Below are positions 8,954-18,404 of a stretch of DNA of 64,000 nucleotides, one piece after another. The stretch covers positions 45,688 to 109,687 of the forward strand of contig NZ_VOQF01000014.1 of NCBI RefSeq assembly GCF_007994985.1, given 5' to 3'. Source of the stretch: Metabacillus litoralis (GTDB taxonomy: Bacteria; Bacillota; Bacilli; Bacillales; Bacillaceae). The notes beneath the pieces are model-generated. The model did not search any database, had not been told where the DNA came from, and saw only the letters and a program-made list of their open reading frames with translations. The position numbers and the translations under genes are program-made. The first letter of the stretch is position 1. Each line of letters starts with the position of its first letter.

Positions 8954-9009
8954 TTTACAAAAAATTTACCTTATCTACAAAATATATACATTTTCCCTTA
9001 ACATTTACA
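8954..9009 (+). promoter_or_regulatory. PhoP-like box upstream of the alkaline phosphatases
   Basis: Six hexamers close to the Bacillus PhoP half-site TT(A/T/C)ACA lie in 56 bp: 8954, 8965, 8974, 8985, 8998 and 9004, the first four spaced 9-11 bp apart. A TATAGT at 9019-9024 could be the -10. This fits phosphate-starvation control of the operon. Confidence 0.65.
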
Positions 9010-9058
9010 AACTACCATTATAGTTGTGAGAAAAATAGATTAAGGGAGGAATATGATA

Positions 9059-11410
9059 GTGGTAGTTAAAAGAGGCTTTACTAAGAAACTAGTTACTCTT
9101 GGTGTTATATCATCATTAGTAATCGGTAGTTTTGCTGGATTAAATCAAGAAACAGCAAAAGCTAATACCGCAGAAACACCAGAAATCAAGAATGTAATTT
9201 TCTTAATCGGAGATGGAATGGGACCTTCGACAGTAACAGCACATCGTTATATGATGGATAACCCTGACACAAAACAGATTGAACTTACTGAATTTGACAA
9301 GTATTTAGTAGGAATGCAAACTACATACCCAGATGATCCTGCACAAAACATTACAGATTCCGCATCAGCTGCAACAGCAATGGCATCAGGAATTAAAACG
9401 TACAATAATGCGATCGGAATGGATAATGAAAAAAATCCATACGAAACAGTACTTGAGCAAGCGAAAGAAGATGGAAAAGCAACTGGATTAGTTGCAACTT
9501 CAGAGGTAACACATGCAACACCAGCATCTTATGGTGCACATGATGAAAGTCGTAGAAATATGGATGCGATTGCAAACGATTATTTTGATGAGCTGGTTAA
9601 TGGTAATCATAAAATTGACGTTATTCTTGGTGGTGGCTCTAAAAACTTCGTACCAGAAGATGGTCGAAAAATCGATAATCGTAATCTAGCAGAAGAATTC
9701 CAGAAAAAAGGCTATAGCTATGTAACGAATAAAGATGAACTAATGAAAGATGAAAATGGACAAGTATTAGGATTGTTTGCAAAGGGCGGTCTTCCAAAAA
9801 TGATCGACCGTGATGACAGCATTCCTTCTCTTGAGGACATGACATCTGCTGCTATTGAGCGCTTAAGTAAAGATGAGCAAGGCTTCTTTTTAATGGTAGA
9901 AGGCAGTCAAATCGACTGGGCTGAGCATGACAATGATATTGTTGGAACAATGAGTGAAATGAACGATTTTGAACAAGCCTTTAAAGCTGCAATCGATTTT
10001 GCTAAACAAGATGAGCACACATTAGTTGTGACAACAGCTGACCATGCAACAGGGGGTTTATCTTTAGGAGCTAACACGAAGGCTAAACCAAATGGAGATT
10101 ATAATTTCCACGTTAATCCTATTCAAGCTTTCTCGAAAACACCTGACTATATCGCTGCTGAAATCTATGCAGCTGGAGCTGGTGCAGATGTTGTAGGAAT
10201 TATGCAAAAGCATATTGATTCAAGCTTCTATAATCAAATTACAAATGAAGAAATCCAAGCGGTAAAAGATGCTGCTGCAGCAACAGATGGTATTGCAATT
10301 GATAATGCAATCGAAGCTATTGTTAATGATCATTCCGTAACAGGCTGGACAACTGGTGGACATACTGGTGAAGACGTTCCTGTTTACGCATTTGGTCCAC
10401 AAAGCGATCGTTTTGCTGGATTAATCGATAATACAGACCAAGCGAAAATTATCTTCCAACTATTAGAAGAAAATAAAATGCCAGAAACACCTGAAGTACC
10501 AGAAAACCCAGAAACACCTGAAGTACCAGAAAATCCAGAAACACCTGAAGTGCCAGAAACACCAGAAGTGCCAGAAAATCCAGAAACACCTGAAGTACCA
10601 GAAAACCCAGAAACACCAGAAACACCGAACCCAGAAACACCTGAAGTACCAGAAAACCCAGAAAACCCAGAAAACCCAGAAACACCAGAAACACCAGGTG
10701 ATGAAACAGAGCAACCAAAACCACAAGAACTTAAAGTAACAATGAAAAATGGTAAAGCTACAATTGATACAGAGGACTTAAAGTCATTAGAAGACGGTTC
10801 GACAGCTGTTCTTGATTTTAAAGATGTATACAATGTGGAGCTATCTTTAAGTAAAGATCAAATTGAATTATTAAAAGCTAAAAACATTGATCTTCACATG
10901 AAAAATAAAGATGTAAAAGTAAATGTTCCTTTTGAAAACCTTCCAGAAGGTGATGTGAAAATTAAGGTAGAACGCATGAAAGACATTGATGATGCTCTAA
11001 GTGCTGTTTACGATTTCACAATCTTTGCAGGAGATAAAGCAGTTCATCAATTTAAAGAAGAAATGACGTTAGAATTTAATGTAACTGGTGAAGTAGAAAA
11101 AGAAGAAGATGCGAAACTATTCTACTATAACGAAGAAGATAAGAAGTGGGAGTTAGTTGGTGGAGAATATAAAAATGGTGTTGTAACAGCAGGTACAGAC
11201 CACTTTAGTTCTTTCGCGGTATTTGAATTAGAGATGGATAATGCAAAAGACGTTGATAAACTGAAAAAGCTTCCAGCAACTGAGGGAGGATATGGCTTAC
11301 CTCAAACAGCTACTAATGTGTTTAATTTACTAGGATTAGGAATTGTTGTTTTACTAGCAGCTGGTGCGATCTTCTTTTACCAAAGAAGAAAAACGAAATT
11401 GAACGTTTGA
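9059..11410 (+). CDS. cell-wall-anchored alkaline phosphatase with Pro/Glu stalk
   Basis: This secreted PhoA-family phosphomonoesterase has a signal peptide (cleavage near AKA, residue 32), the metal loop FLIGDGMGPS, nucleophile Ser101 in DSASAATA, and metal ligands in DWAEHDND, TTADHATGG and TGGHTGEDV. After the catalytic domain (to about residue 472) come about 70 residues of PEVPENPETP-type repeats, a domain of about 190 residues of unknown fold, then a sortase signal LPQTA at 747-751, a membrane helix and RRK. The GTG at 9059 is chosen over ATG 9053 because its spacing to AGGGAGGA is right and the N-terminus then aligns with the paralogue (MVVKRGFTKK versus MVFKRSITKK). The length is 783 residues, far above the usual 460. 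Confidence 0.92.
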   Translation: MVVKRGFTKKLVTLGVISSLVIGSFAGLNQETAKANTAETPEIKNVIFLIGDGMGPSTVTAHRYMMDNPDTKQIELTEFDKYLVGMQTTYPDDPAQNITDSASAATAMASGIKTYNNAIGMDNEKNPYETVLEQAKEDGKATGLVATSEVTHATPASYGAHDESRRNMDAIANDYFDELVNGNHKIDVILGGGSKNFVPEDGRKIDNRNLAEEFQKKGYSYVTNKDELMKDENGQVLGLFAKGGLPKMIDRDDSIPSLEDMTSAAIERLSKDEQGFFLMVEGSQIDWAEHDNDIVGTMSEMNDFEQAFKAAIDFAKQDEHTLVVTTADHATGGLSLGANTKAKPNGDYNFHVNPIQAFSKTPDYIAAEIYAAGAGADVVGIMQKHIDSSFYNQITNEEIQAVKDAAAATDGIAIDNAIEAIVNDHSVTGWTTGGHTGEDVPVYAFGPQSDRFAGLIDNTDQAKIIFQLLEENKMPETPEVPENPETPEVPENPETPEVPETPEVPENPETPEVPENPETPETPNPETPEVPENPENPENPETPETPGDETEQPKPQELKVTMKNGKATIDTEDLKSLEDGSTAVLDFKDVYNVELSLSKDQIELLKAKNIDLHMKNKDVKVNVPFENLPEGDVKIKVERMKDIDDALSAVYDFTIFAGDKAVHQFKEEMTLEFNVTGEVEKEEDAKLFYYNEEDKKWELVGGEYKNGVVTAGTDHFSSFAVFELEMDNAKDVDKLKKLPATEGGYGLPQTATNVFNLLGLGIVVLLAAGAIFFYQRRKTKLNV

Positions 11411-11437
11411 TAATTTAACTAAGCTTAATACAGTTAG

Positions 11438-11464
11438 GACGGGAGGTACACCAGTACTTCCGTC
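11438..11464 (+). terminator. hairpin between the two phosphatase genes
   Basis: GACGGGAGGTAC and GTACTTCCGTC can pair with one bulge and are followed by a modest T/C run (TTCTCT). It may be a weak terminator or attenuator setting the ratio of anchored to free enzyme. Confidence 0.5.
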
Positions 11465-11515
11465 TTCTCTACATTAAGAGATTACTAGCATTATAAGAAA
11501 TTAGGAGGGAAATCC

Positions 11516-12940
11516 ATGGTTTTTAAACGATCGATTACGAAAAAACTAGTAACAGCAGCTGTACTATCAACAGTAGTTGTTGGAAGTTTTGCAGGCTTAA
11601 ATCAAGATGAAGCAAAAGCAGAAAAAGAATCTACAGCTAAAATAAAGAATGTCATATTCCTAATTGGTGATGGAATGGGACCTTCTACAGTAGCTGCTCA
11701 TCGTTATATGAAAAATGATTCTTCAACTAAAATGATGGAGCCTACTGAATTTGACAAGTATTTAGTAGGGATGCAAACAACATATCCAGATGATCCAGCA
11801 CAAAAGATTACTGACTCAGCATCAGCTGCGACAGCAATGGCATCAGGTATAAAAACGTACAACAACGCAATTGGAATGGATAATGAGAAAAATCCTTATG
11901 AAACAGTACTTGAACGAGCTAAAGAGTATGGAAAAGCTACTGGATTAGTTGCAACATCTGAAATCACTCATGCTACACCAGCTTCTTATGGTGCCCATGA
12001 TGAAAGTCGTAGAAACATGGATGCAATAGCTGATGATTATTATTATGAGCTAATTAATGGTGAACATAAAGTCGATATCATGCTTGGTGGTGGTTCAAAG
12101 AACTTTGTACCAGCTGATGGTCGTAAAAAGGACACTACTAATCTAGCAGAAAAATTTGTTGAAGATGGTTATAGCTTTGTAACAAATAAAGAAGAATTAA
12201 TGAACGATAAAAACGGTCAAGTATTAGGGTTATTTGCTAAAGGTGGACTTCCTAAAATGATCGACCGTGATGATAGCATTCCTTCACTTGAAGAAATGAC
12301 AACAACAGCAATCGAGCGCCTTAATCAAGATGAAGATGGTTTCTTCTTAATGGTTGAAGGAAGTCAAATTGACTGGGCAGAGCATGATAATGATGTTGTA
12401 GGTACGATGAGTGAAATGGAAGACTTCGAGCGTGCATTTAAAGCAGCGATTGATTTTGCAAAAAATGATGGTGAAACACTAGTTGTGACAACTGCTGACC
12501 ACGCAACAGGTGGTTTAACCTTGGGTGCAAATACGAAAGCAAAAACGAGTGGAGACTATAACTTCTTAGTTAACCCGATTAAAGCTTTCAATAAAACACC
12601 TGATTACATTGCGGCTGAACTTTATGCGTCAGGTGCAAGTGCTGAAGTAGAAAGTGTTATGAAAAAATACATCGATAATAGCTTCTATAGCCAAATTAAG
12701 CCTGAGGAAATTCAAGCTGTAAAAGATGCAGTAGTAGCAAAGAATGGAACAGCAATTGATAATGCAATCGAAGCAATTGTTAATGATCATTCTGTAACAG
12801 GCTGGACTACAGGAGGACACACAGGAGAAGAAGTACCTGTATATGCATTCGGTCCAGAAAAATCTCGTTTTAAAGGTTTGATTGATAATACAGATCAAGC
12901 AAAAATTATCTTCCAACTATTAGAGGAAAATAATAAGTAA
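11516..12940 (+). CDS. secreted alkaline phosphatase
   Basis: This is a 474-residue paralogue of the preceding enzyme, closely similar through the catalytic domain but ending right after it, so it is probably released rather than wall-anchored. It has a signal peptide (cleavage near AKA, residue 35), FLIGDGMGPS, DSASAATA with the nucleophile serine, DWAEHDND, TTADHATGG and TGGHTGEEV. B. subtilis PhoA and PhoB have about this length. It has a good AGGAGGG site. The tandem pair looks like a duplication followed by gain or loss of the anchor region. A strong terminator follows. Confidence 0.95.
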   Translation: MVFKRSITKKLVTAAVLSTVVVGSFAGLNQDEAKAEKESTAKIKNVIFLIGDGMGPSTVAAHRYMKNDSSTKMMEPTEFDKYLVGMQTTYPDDPAQKITDSASAATAMASGIKTYNNAIGMDNEKNPYETVLERAKEYGKATGLVATSEITHATPASYGAHDESRRNMDAIADDYYYELINGEHKVDIMLGGGSKNFVPADGRKKDTTNLAEKFVEDGYSFVTNKEELMNDKNGQVLGLFAKGGLPKMIDRDDSIPSLEEMTTTAIERLNQDEDGFFLMVEGSQIDWAEHDNDVVGTMSEMEDFERAFKAAIDFAKNDGETLVVTTADHATGGLTLGANTKAKTSGDYNFLVNPIKAFNKTPDYIAAELYASGASAEVESVMKKYIDNSFYSQIKPEEIQAVKDAVVAKNGTAIDNAIEAIVNDHSVTGWTTGGHTGEEVPVYAFGPEKSRFKGLIDNTDQAKIIFQLLEENNK

Positions 12941-12954
12941 GCGGCAATATTTGA

Positions 12955-12990
12955 GTAGAAAGCCTGAATTGGTAGGCTTTCTACTTTTCT
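12955..12990 (+). terminator. rho-independent terminator after the phosphatase pair
   Basis: An 11-bp perfect stem (GTAGAAAGCCT / AGGCTTTCTAC, 8-base loop) is followed by TTTTCT. Confidence 0.88.
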
Positions 12991-13099
12991 ACTAAAGTAA
13001 GATCCTCAGGGTAAGTAATCTTCATTACATATAAAGTAGTCACTTGTATGGGCTTTTTGAATTTGGATGATACAAGAACATAGAAGAAGGGGTTTTAAT

Positions 13100-14113
13100 A
13101 TGAGAACAACGATGTTAAAGCAATCGAAGGAATTAATAGGTTTAGCATTGGTAGCAGTATTTATCTATTTCTTTATATTTTGGGATTATAAAATCTTTCA
13201 AAATCAATTTTCTATCCCAAAAGACTGGTTGAACCTGAATACCATATTTTTGAGTATTGTCATTGAAGCCATTCCGTTTATTTTATTAGGGGTGTTTGTT
13301 TCATCTCTTATTCAAATATTTGTATCAGAAGAAACAGTAAAGAAGTATATTCCAAAGAATATGATTATAGCTGTGTTACCAGCCGCTTTGCTTGGTGCTA
13401 TTTTTCCAGTTTGTGAGTGTGCAGTTGTACCGGTTGTAAGAAGATTAATTAAAAAGGGAATGCCTTTGCATGTTGCATTTGTCTTTTTAGCTTGTGCACC
13501 TATTTTAAATCCAGTCGTTGCTGCTTCTACCTATTTTGCATTTCAAACAAATCTTAGTATTTTAACTGGTCGTATGGTTTTAGCTTTTATATTATCGATT
13601 ATTATCGGTCTAGTATTATATGTTTTCTTTAAAAATAGTGACCAATTGAAGCTAACATCTGAGGAATTAGTTGGAAAGCAAACTAGCACTTCTGAGGTTC
13701 TTAATGTAAACAAATTTAAAGCAACACTGTATCATGCAAGTGATGAATTTTTTGATATGGGTAAATTCCTCATTATTGGTGCTTTTATCGCAAGCTTATT
13801 CCAAACATTCTTAGATCGAGAAATTTTATTAAGTTTAGGTTCAAGTGAATTTTCTTCACCAATCGTTATGATGGTTTTTGCATTTGTGTTATCACTATGT
13901 TCAGAAGCAGATGCTTTTATAGCAGCTTCTTTTGGTAATACATTTGCACCTGGAGCTTTATTAGCCTTTCTTGTTTATGGGCCTATGTTGGATTTGAAAA
14001 ATACAATCATGCTTTTCGCATTCTTCAAAACGAAATTTGTTTTCACATTTATTTTAGTTGTAACAGTAGTTGTTTATTTAGGAGTACTTGTATATCAAGC
14101 AGTTGTATTTTAA
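13100..14113 (+). CDS. YraQ/YcgR-family permease
   Basis: This 337-residue polytopic membrane protein of the permease family PF03773 (YraQ, COG0701) has about eight hydrophobic helices. Family marks are the cysteine motif FPVCECAVVPV and the LACAPILNPV stretch, repeated in degenerate form in the second half as LCSEADAFIAASF. The cargo of this family is not established; metal or sulfur-compound transport has been suggested. The ATG at 13100 follows GAAGAAGGGG. It is paired with the TIGR03943 gene 21 bp downstream, as ycgR-ycgQ are in B. subtilis. Confidence 0.88.
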   Translation: MRTTMLKQSKELIGLALVAVFIYFFIFWDYKIFQNQFSIPKDWLNLNTIFLSIVIEAIPFILLGVFVSSLIQIFVSEETVKKYIPKNMIIAVLPAALLGAIFPVCECAVVPVVRRLIKKGMPLHVAFVFLACAPILNPVVAASTYFAFQTNLSILTGRMVLAFILSIIIGLVLYVFFKNSDQLKLTSEELVGKQTSTSEVLNVNKFKATLYHASDEFFDMGKFLIIGAFIASLFQTFLDREILLSLGSSEFSSPIVMMVFAFVLSLCSEADAFIAASFGNTFAPGALLAFLVYGPMLDLKNTIMLFAFFKTKFVFTFILVVTVVVYLGVLVYQAVVF

Positions 14114-14134
14114 GACGGATGGAGGGGAATTAAA

Positions 14135-15010
14135 ATGGAACAATCAACTGATCTAGGTTTTCAAAAATTCATAAGAGGCATTATATTAGTAGGCTTCACT
14201 ATGCTGTTATTTAAATTGATCATTTCTGGTGATATTACAAACTTTATTGCACCAAAAATGCTTCCGTTTGCTTATTTTGCAACAGGAGTATTTCTTATTC
14301 TGGGAATTCTACAAATATGGAGAAGTGATTCGAAAGAAGAATTAGATATCTATTGTGATTGTGGTCTTGATCATAGTGGAAAAAGGTCACCGATCAAATC
14401 AGTTTTAATCTATTCCTTATTTCTATTTCCGGTTTTAACAGGGTTTATGTTTCCGGAAGTTGTCCTAGATAGTTCAGTTATCGCAAAAAGAGGAATTAAC
14501 CTAGGTGCTTCAAATACTTCAGTAGAACAAAATGAGAAGACAAGTGAAGATACAGTGGTCGAAGCTTCGGCATCAGAAAGTAGTTCATCATCAACATCTT
14601 CTGAAGCGAAAAGTCTTGATGAATTATTTTTAGAGGGTTTATTAAATAGTGAAAAAATCGTTGTAAAAGATACAGAGTACCAGAAGATTACAAACTATAT
14701 TGAGACGAACTTAGATAAGTTCGTCGGTAAAGAAATTGAGCTAACTGGATTTGTTTATCGTGAGCCAGACTTTACGCCGGATCAAATGGCAGTTTCCAGA
14801 TTCACAGTTTCCTGCTGTGTAGCAGATCTTCAAGTTATTGGGACAATGGCAAAAGGCGAAATGGCAACACAGCTTAAAAATGACCAATGGGTAAAGGTAA
14901 CAGGAACAATTAATAAAACAGAACGAAATGGCCTCGCTCTTCCATCAATTGATATTGGTCAATTAGAAGTAATAGAAGCTCCATCAGATCCATATATTTA
15001 TATTTATTAA
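14135..15010 (+). CDS. TIGR03943/YcgQ-family membrane protein
   Basis: This 291-residue protein has three N-terminal hydrophobic helices (about residues 12-28, 40-58, 86-104), a Ser/Glu-rich linker (about 125-160), and a C-terminal extracytoplasmic domain with SCCVADLQVIG and the OB-like VTGTINKTERNGLALPSI. YCDCGLDHSG between helices 2 and 3 is Cys-rich. It is the standing partner of the YraQ permease and very probably forms a complex with it; the function is unknown. It has a GGAGGGG site and is followed by a terminator. Confidence 0.85.
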   Translation: MEQSTDLGFQKFIRGIILVGFTMLLFKLIISGDITNFIAPKMLPFAYFATGVFLILGILQIWRSDSKEELDIYCDCGLDHSGKRSPIKSVLIYSLFLFPVLTGFMFPEVVLDSSVIAKRGINLGASNTSVEQNEKTSEDTVVEASASESSSSSTSSEAKSLDELFLEGLLNSEKIVVKDTEYQKITNYIETNLDKFVGKEIELTGFVYREPDFTPDQMAVSRFTVSCCVADLQVIGTMAKGEMATQLKNDQWVKVTGTINKTERNGLALPSIDIGQLEVIEAPSDPYIYIY

Positions 15011-15333
15011 TGCTATAATGATTGAGTGTAGAGTTTATCTCTGCACTCTTTTTATCTTTGCTGTTAATTAATCTAACTATCTGTTGTATTTAAAAAGTGC
15101 TGTTTAATACAAGCTGCTAAAAGTAAAACTTAGTGTAATGGAGCGAAATGAAACAATTTCATACTAACTCTTTCATAAAACTTGTTATATCAAATGTCAA
15201 TAAAGTTTACGAAAACCCCCATGTATTACAATCCCAATAGGAGAAAATAGTCCCGATATACATATTTTTTTCAATAAATTCGACTATTTTCTTACGTTTT
15301 TTTCGATTATAATATAATAAAGGAGTGTTTTAT
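15011..15333. other. intergenic region before ywlE
   Basis: A terminator lies at 15024-15053: a 10-bp stem GAGTGTAGAG / CTCTGCACTC with one G-U pair, then TTTTTA. At 15131-15150 is AGTGTAATGGAGCGAAATGA, which matches the start of the GC-rich cores at 7.67 and 31.97 kb and looks like a leftover repeat end. A TATAAT-like string is at 15306-15315. I see nothing else. Confidence 0.6.
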
Positions 15334-15780
15334 ATGACAAATGTACTATTCATCTGTACGGGAAATACTTGTAGAAGTCCGATGGCTGAAGCCCTTTTAA
15401 ATCATGTGAAGGATTCAGATTCAATTTTTGTTAAATCGGCTGGTGTTTTTGCAATGGATGGCAGTGATGCATCTAGTCATACGATTGAAGCGTTACGTGA
15501 AAAAGGTATTACATGTCAGCACCAGTCTTCTAGTTTATCGAGTGATTTAGTAGAGTGGGCAACCATTATTTTAACAATGACAAATAATCATAAACAATCA
15601 GTTATTGATCAATATCCGCAAGCCGGAAGAAAGACCTTTACTCTTTCTGAATATGTTACAAGTCATGATGAAGAAAAGCGTGATATAACTGATCCCTTTG
15701 GTGGACCTTTATCATTATATCGACAAACACTGGAAGATTTAGAAGCACTTATTGTGAAGCTGAAAGATAAGCTTAAATAG
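15334..15780 (+). CDS. ywlE: protein-arginine phosphatase YwlE
   Basis: This low-molecular-weight phosphatase of 148 residues removes phosphate from phosphoarginine, reversing the McsB/ClpCP mark. The P-loop is CTGNTCRS with nucleophile Cys8; the Thr at position 12 (GNT) is the residue that in B. subtilis YwlE favours phosphoarginine over phosphotyrosine. The general acid Asp is in TDPFGG near the C-terminus. The ATG at 15334 stands 8 bases from AGGAG; an upstream GTG overlaps that site and is not used. The chemoreceptor gene follows after 25 bp. Confidence 0.95.
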   Translation: MTNVLFICTGNTCRSPMAEALLNHVKDSDSIFVKSAGVFAMDGSDASSHTIEALREKGITCQHQSSSLSSDLVEWATIILTMTNNHKQSVIDQYPQAGRKTFTLSEYVTSHDEEKRDITDPFGGPLSLYRQTLEDLEALIVKLKDKLK

Positions 15781-15805
15781 AAGAAACAAACAGGGGGAGA
15801 AACAC

Positions 15806-17098
15806 GTGAAGAAGGATGATAAGAGATATAAGTTTAGCTTGCGTCGTAAGCTCGTTATTTTTACAACCGTTTTAGCATTGATTACATATTCAACAAGTGC
15901 TTTCTTTATTTATGTTTTAGTGAATTTTGCTGATCATCTTGTTGCACCAGAAGTATTCACTTTGATTACATTATTAATGGGTGTTTTCTGGTCAGGTGTT
16001 TTAGCGTATTTTGGTGCTGGCTTCATTACGAGAGCGCTAAAAAGGCTTGAAACAGTTGTGTACAAAGCAGCAGAAGGTAATATTAAAGAAGATGTTCCAT
16101 TAACCAAAAGTGATGATGAAATTAGAGGCTTAAGTATTGCATTTAATTCGATGCTTGCAAATATGAGAAGTATGGTAGAAAGCATTGAATCAAATTTTCA
16201 TGCAACAAATCAACAGGTCACTCAAATTGCAACAGCTTCGAATAATGCATCAAAGCAAGCAGATGAAATCTCTTTAACTGTTCAGGAAATTTCACGTGGT
16301 GCTGATCAATCTGCTACATCTATCCAAGAAACAGCAGCTTCGGTTGAAGATATTATTGAATTTGCTTCACAAGTAGAAGAAAAAGCAACTTCATCTGAAA
16401 ACATGTCAAAACAGATGGTGTCATCATTAGAAGAAAGTAAAAAGGTTTATGATTCACTTATAACAGGTATTCAAACACTAGCTGAGGAAAATCAGCATTC
16501 AATGACAGCAGTTCGTAGACTTGAAGAGCATGCAAATGAAGTATCAACAATTGTCTCACTTGTTGGAGATATTGCAAATCAAACGAATTTATTAGCATTA
16601 AATGCTTCAATCGAGGCAGCAAGAGCAGGAGAGCATGGAAAAGGCTTTGCGGTTGTTGCTGAGGAAGTACGAAAACTAGCTGACGAAAGTGCGAAAGCTG
16701 TACAAGGGATAACGGGTCTTATCGGAAATATTCAACAGGAAGTTCAAAATGTAGTAGGTCAAATAGGTGAGCAAGTAGAAACAGCGAAAAGTCAGGCTGA
16801 GAATGGACAAACCTCTGCTAAAATGCTTGAAGAAACTAGTACTTCGATTTTAGATGTTGCAACAGCAGTTAACCAAATTAGCGAGCTTGTTCATCAACAA
16901 ATGGATTCACTGCATAAAACTGGTGCACAATCTCAAGAGGTGGCTGCAATTGCCGAGGAAACATCTGCAGGTGCTCATGAAGTGGCATCAGCTATTGAAG
17001 ATCAAACAACAAATATCCAGCAAATTAGTCAGTTAGGAAAACAACTTGCTGAAAGTGCAGACGAATTACGAAAAACAATTGATCGTTTTCATAGATAA
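15806..17098 (+). CDS. methyl-accepting chemotaxis protein without a periplasmic sensor domain
   Basis: This 430-residue receptor has two membrane helices near the N-terminus (about residues 14-36 and 48-70) with almost nothing between them, then HAMP (about 72-125) and a methyl-accepting coiled coil with the conserved tip [16 protein letters not shown] and [11 protein letters not shown]. Lacking an external ligand domain, it probably senses a membrane or intracellular cue. It starts with GTG after GGGGGAG, 25 bp behind ywlE. A terminator follows at 17121-17151 (AAAGCTAAT / ATTAGCTTT plus T-run). Its signalling partners are not in the window. Confidence 0.93.
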   Translation: MKKDDKRYKFSLRRKLVIFTTVLALITYSTSAFFIYVLVNFADHLVAPEVFTLITLLMGVFWSGVLAYFGAGFITRALKRLETVVYKAAEGNIKEDVPLTKSDDEIRGLSIAFNSMLANMRSMVESIESNFHATNQQVTQIATASNNASKQADEISLTVQEISRGADQSATSIQETAASVEDIIEFASQVEEKATSSENMSKQMVSSLEESKKVYDSLITGIQTLAEENQHSMTAVRRLEEHANEVSTIVSLVGDIANQTNLLALNASIEAARAGEHGKGFAVVAEEVRKLADESAKAVQGITGLIGNIQQEVQNVVGQIGEQVETAKSQAENGQTSAKMLEETSTSILDVATAVNQISELVHQQMDSLHKTGAQSQEVAAIAEETSAGAHEVASAIEDQTTNIQQISQLGKQLAESADELRKTIDRFHR

Positions 17099-17214
17099 GA
17101 GATAAAATAGAATGGAAGAAAAAGCTAATAGCATGAGCATTAGCTTTTTTATACATCAATGAATTGTAGTATGATTAGTGATAGTAATGAGTTGAAAAAG
17201 TGGAGGGTGTATCA

Positions 17215-17661
17215 ATGAAAGTTGCAATTGCTTCAGATCATGGTGGACTTAATATAAGAAAAGAAATCATTGCGTTACTTCAAGAGCTGAATATTGAATT
17301 TGTAGATATGGGCTGTGAATGTGAAACATCAGTAGATTACCCTGATTATGCTTTACCGGTAGCAGAGAGAGTGGCGAACGGAGAATTTGATCGCGGTATC
17401 TTAATTTGTGGCACAGGAATTGGTATGAGTATTGCCGCAAATAAAGTAAAAGGCATTCGCTGTGCACTTGCTCATGATACATTTAGTGCTCAAGCAACAC
17501 GTGAACATAATGACACGAATATGCTAGCAATGGGTGAACGAGTAATCGGTCCTGGTTTAGCTAGAGATGTAGCAAAGATCTGGTTAACAACTGAATATCA
17601 AGGTGGTCGTCACGCAACACGAGTGGGTAAAATCACTCAATACGAACAGAATCACAATTAA
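17215..17661 (+). CDS. rpiB: ribose-5-phosphate isomerase B
   Basis: RpiB interconverts ribose 5-phosphate and ribulose 5-phosphate (YwlF in B. subtilis). It has 148 residues: IASDHGG near the N-terminus binds the substrate, and GILICGTGIGMSIAANK carries the catalytic Cys and the anion-hole glycines; HNDTN and the closing RHATRVGKI region are also family-typical. The ATG at 17215 follows GGAGGG; a GTG at 17200 overlaps it and is not used. It is followed by ywlG after 16 bp, as in B. subtilis. Confidence 0.96.
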   Translation: MKVAIASDHGGLNIRKEIIALLQELNIEFVDMGCECETSVDYPDYALPVAERVANGEFDRGILICGTGIGMSIAANKVKGIRCALAHDTFSAQATREHNDTNMLAMGERVIGPGLARDVAKIWLTTEYQGGRHATRVGKITQYEQNHN

Positions 17662-17677
17662 AGGAAGTCGTTAATCT

Positions 17678-18250
17678 ATGACAAATCTTGAAATGTGGAA
17701 ACAGGATTTCACTTCTTTATTAGATGATTTTCAAAAGCAAGCAAAGCTAGAAAAAGAAGATATCCTCGTAATTGGCTGTAGTACAAGCGAGGTAATTGGT
17801 GAAAAAATCGGTACTGCTGGATCAGAAGAGATAGCAGCCATGATTTTCAATACGTTATCAGATTTTAGAGAAAAAACTGGAGTCAATATAGCATTTCAAT
17901 GCTGTGAACATTTGAATCGTGCGCTAGTTTTAGAAAAAAGTGTAGCAAAAACAAATAAATTGCCTCAAGTCACAGTCATTCCTGTGCGACAAGCAGGTGG
18001 CGCCATGGCTACCTATGCCTTTAACTCTATGAACAATCCAGTAGTTGTCGAGCATATTGAAGCTGACGCTGGAATAGACATCGGTGATACTTTTATTGGC
18101 ATGCATCTCAAGCATGTGGCTGTACCAATTCGTAGCAAAATAAAACAAATCGGTGCCGCACATGTTACAATGGCGAACACCCGCCCTAAATTAATAGGCG
18201 GAGCAAGAGCTTTATATGAACAAACAATTGAAAATAGCTCGTGTCATTAA
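17678..18250 (+). CDS. ywlG: TIGR01440/DUF436 family protein YwlG
   Basis: This 190-residue cytoplasmic protein of unknown function is conserved in Firmicutes between rpiB and glyA. It has glycine-rich motifs VIGCSTSEVIGEKIG near residue 27, FQCCEHLNRALV in the middle, and VANTRPKLIGGARA-like sequence (MANTRPKLIGGARAL) near the end. A terminator follows at once: a 15-base stem, 18251-18265 with 18273-18287, then GTGTTTTTT. Assignment rests on sequence pattern and synteny; no activity should be inferred. Confidence 0.93.
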   Translation: MTNLEMWKQDFTSLLDDFQKQAKLEKEDILVIGCSTSEVIGEKIGTAGSEEIAAMIFNTLSDFREKTGVNIAFQCCEHLNRALVLEKSVAKTNKLPQVTVIPVRQAGGAMATYAFNSMNNPVVVEHIEADAGIDIGDTFIGMHLKHVAVPIRSKIKQIGAAHVTMANTRPKLIGGARALYEQTIENSSCH

Positions 18251-18296
18251 AAAGAAGGAGTCAACCTTTGGTGTTGATTCCTTCTTTGTGTTTTTT
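18251..18296 (+). terminator. rho-independent terminator of ywlG
   Basis: The arms 18251-18265 and 18273-18287 pair over 15 bp with one G-U, and a T-run follows. Confidence 0.88.
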
Positions 18297-18404
18297 CATA
18301 GAAATTGTGTAATTTCATCAGATATAGCTTGTGAATAATGTATATCTGATCTGATATCGACCTTAACTAGTATGAATCATACGGAATTTCACTACCGAGA
18401 ACAC

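Noticed and set aside
10384..10833. Minus-strand Ser/Gly/Val-rich repeat frame
   Set aside because: It is the complement of the Pro/Glu repeats of the anchored phosphatase and only reflects their composition.
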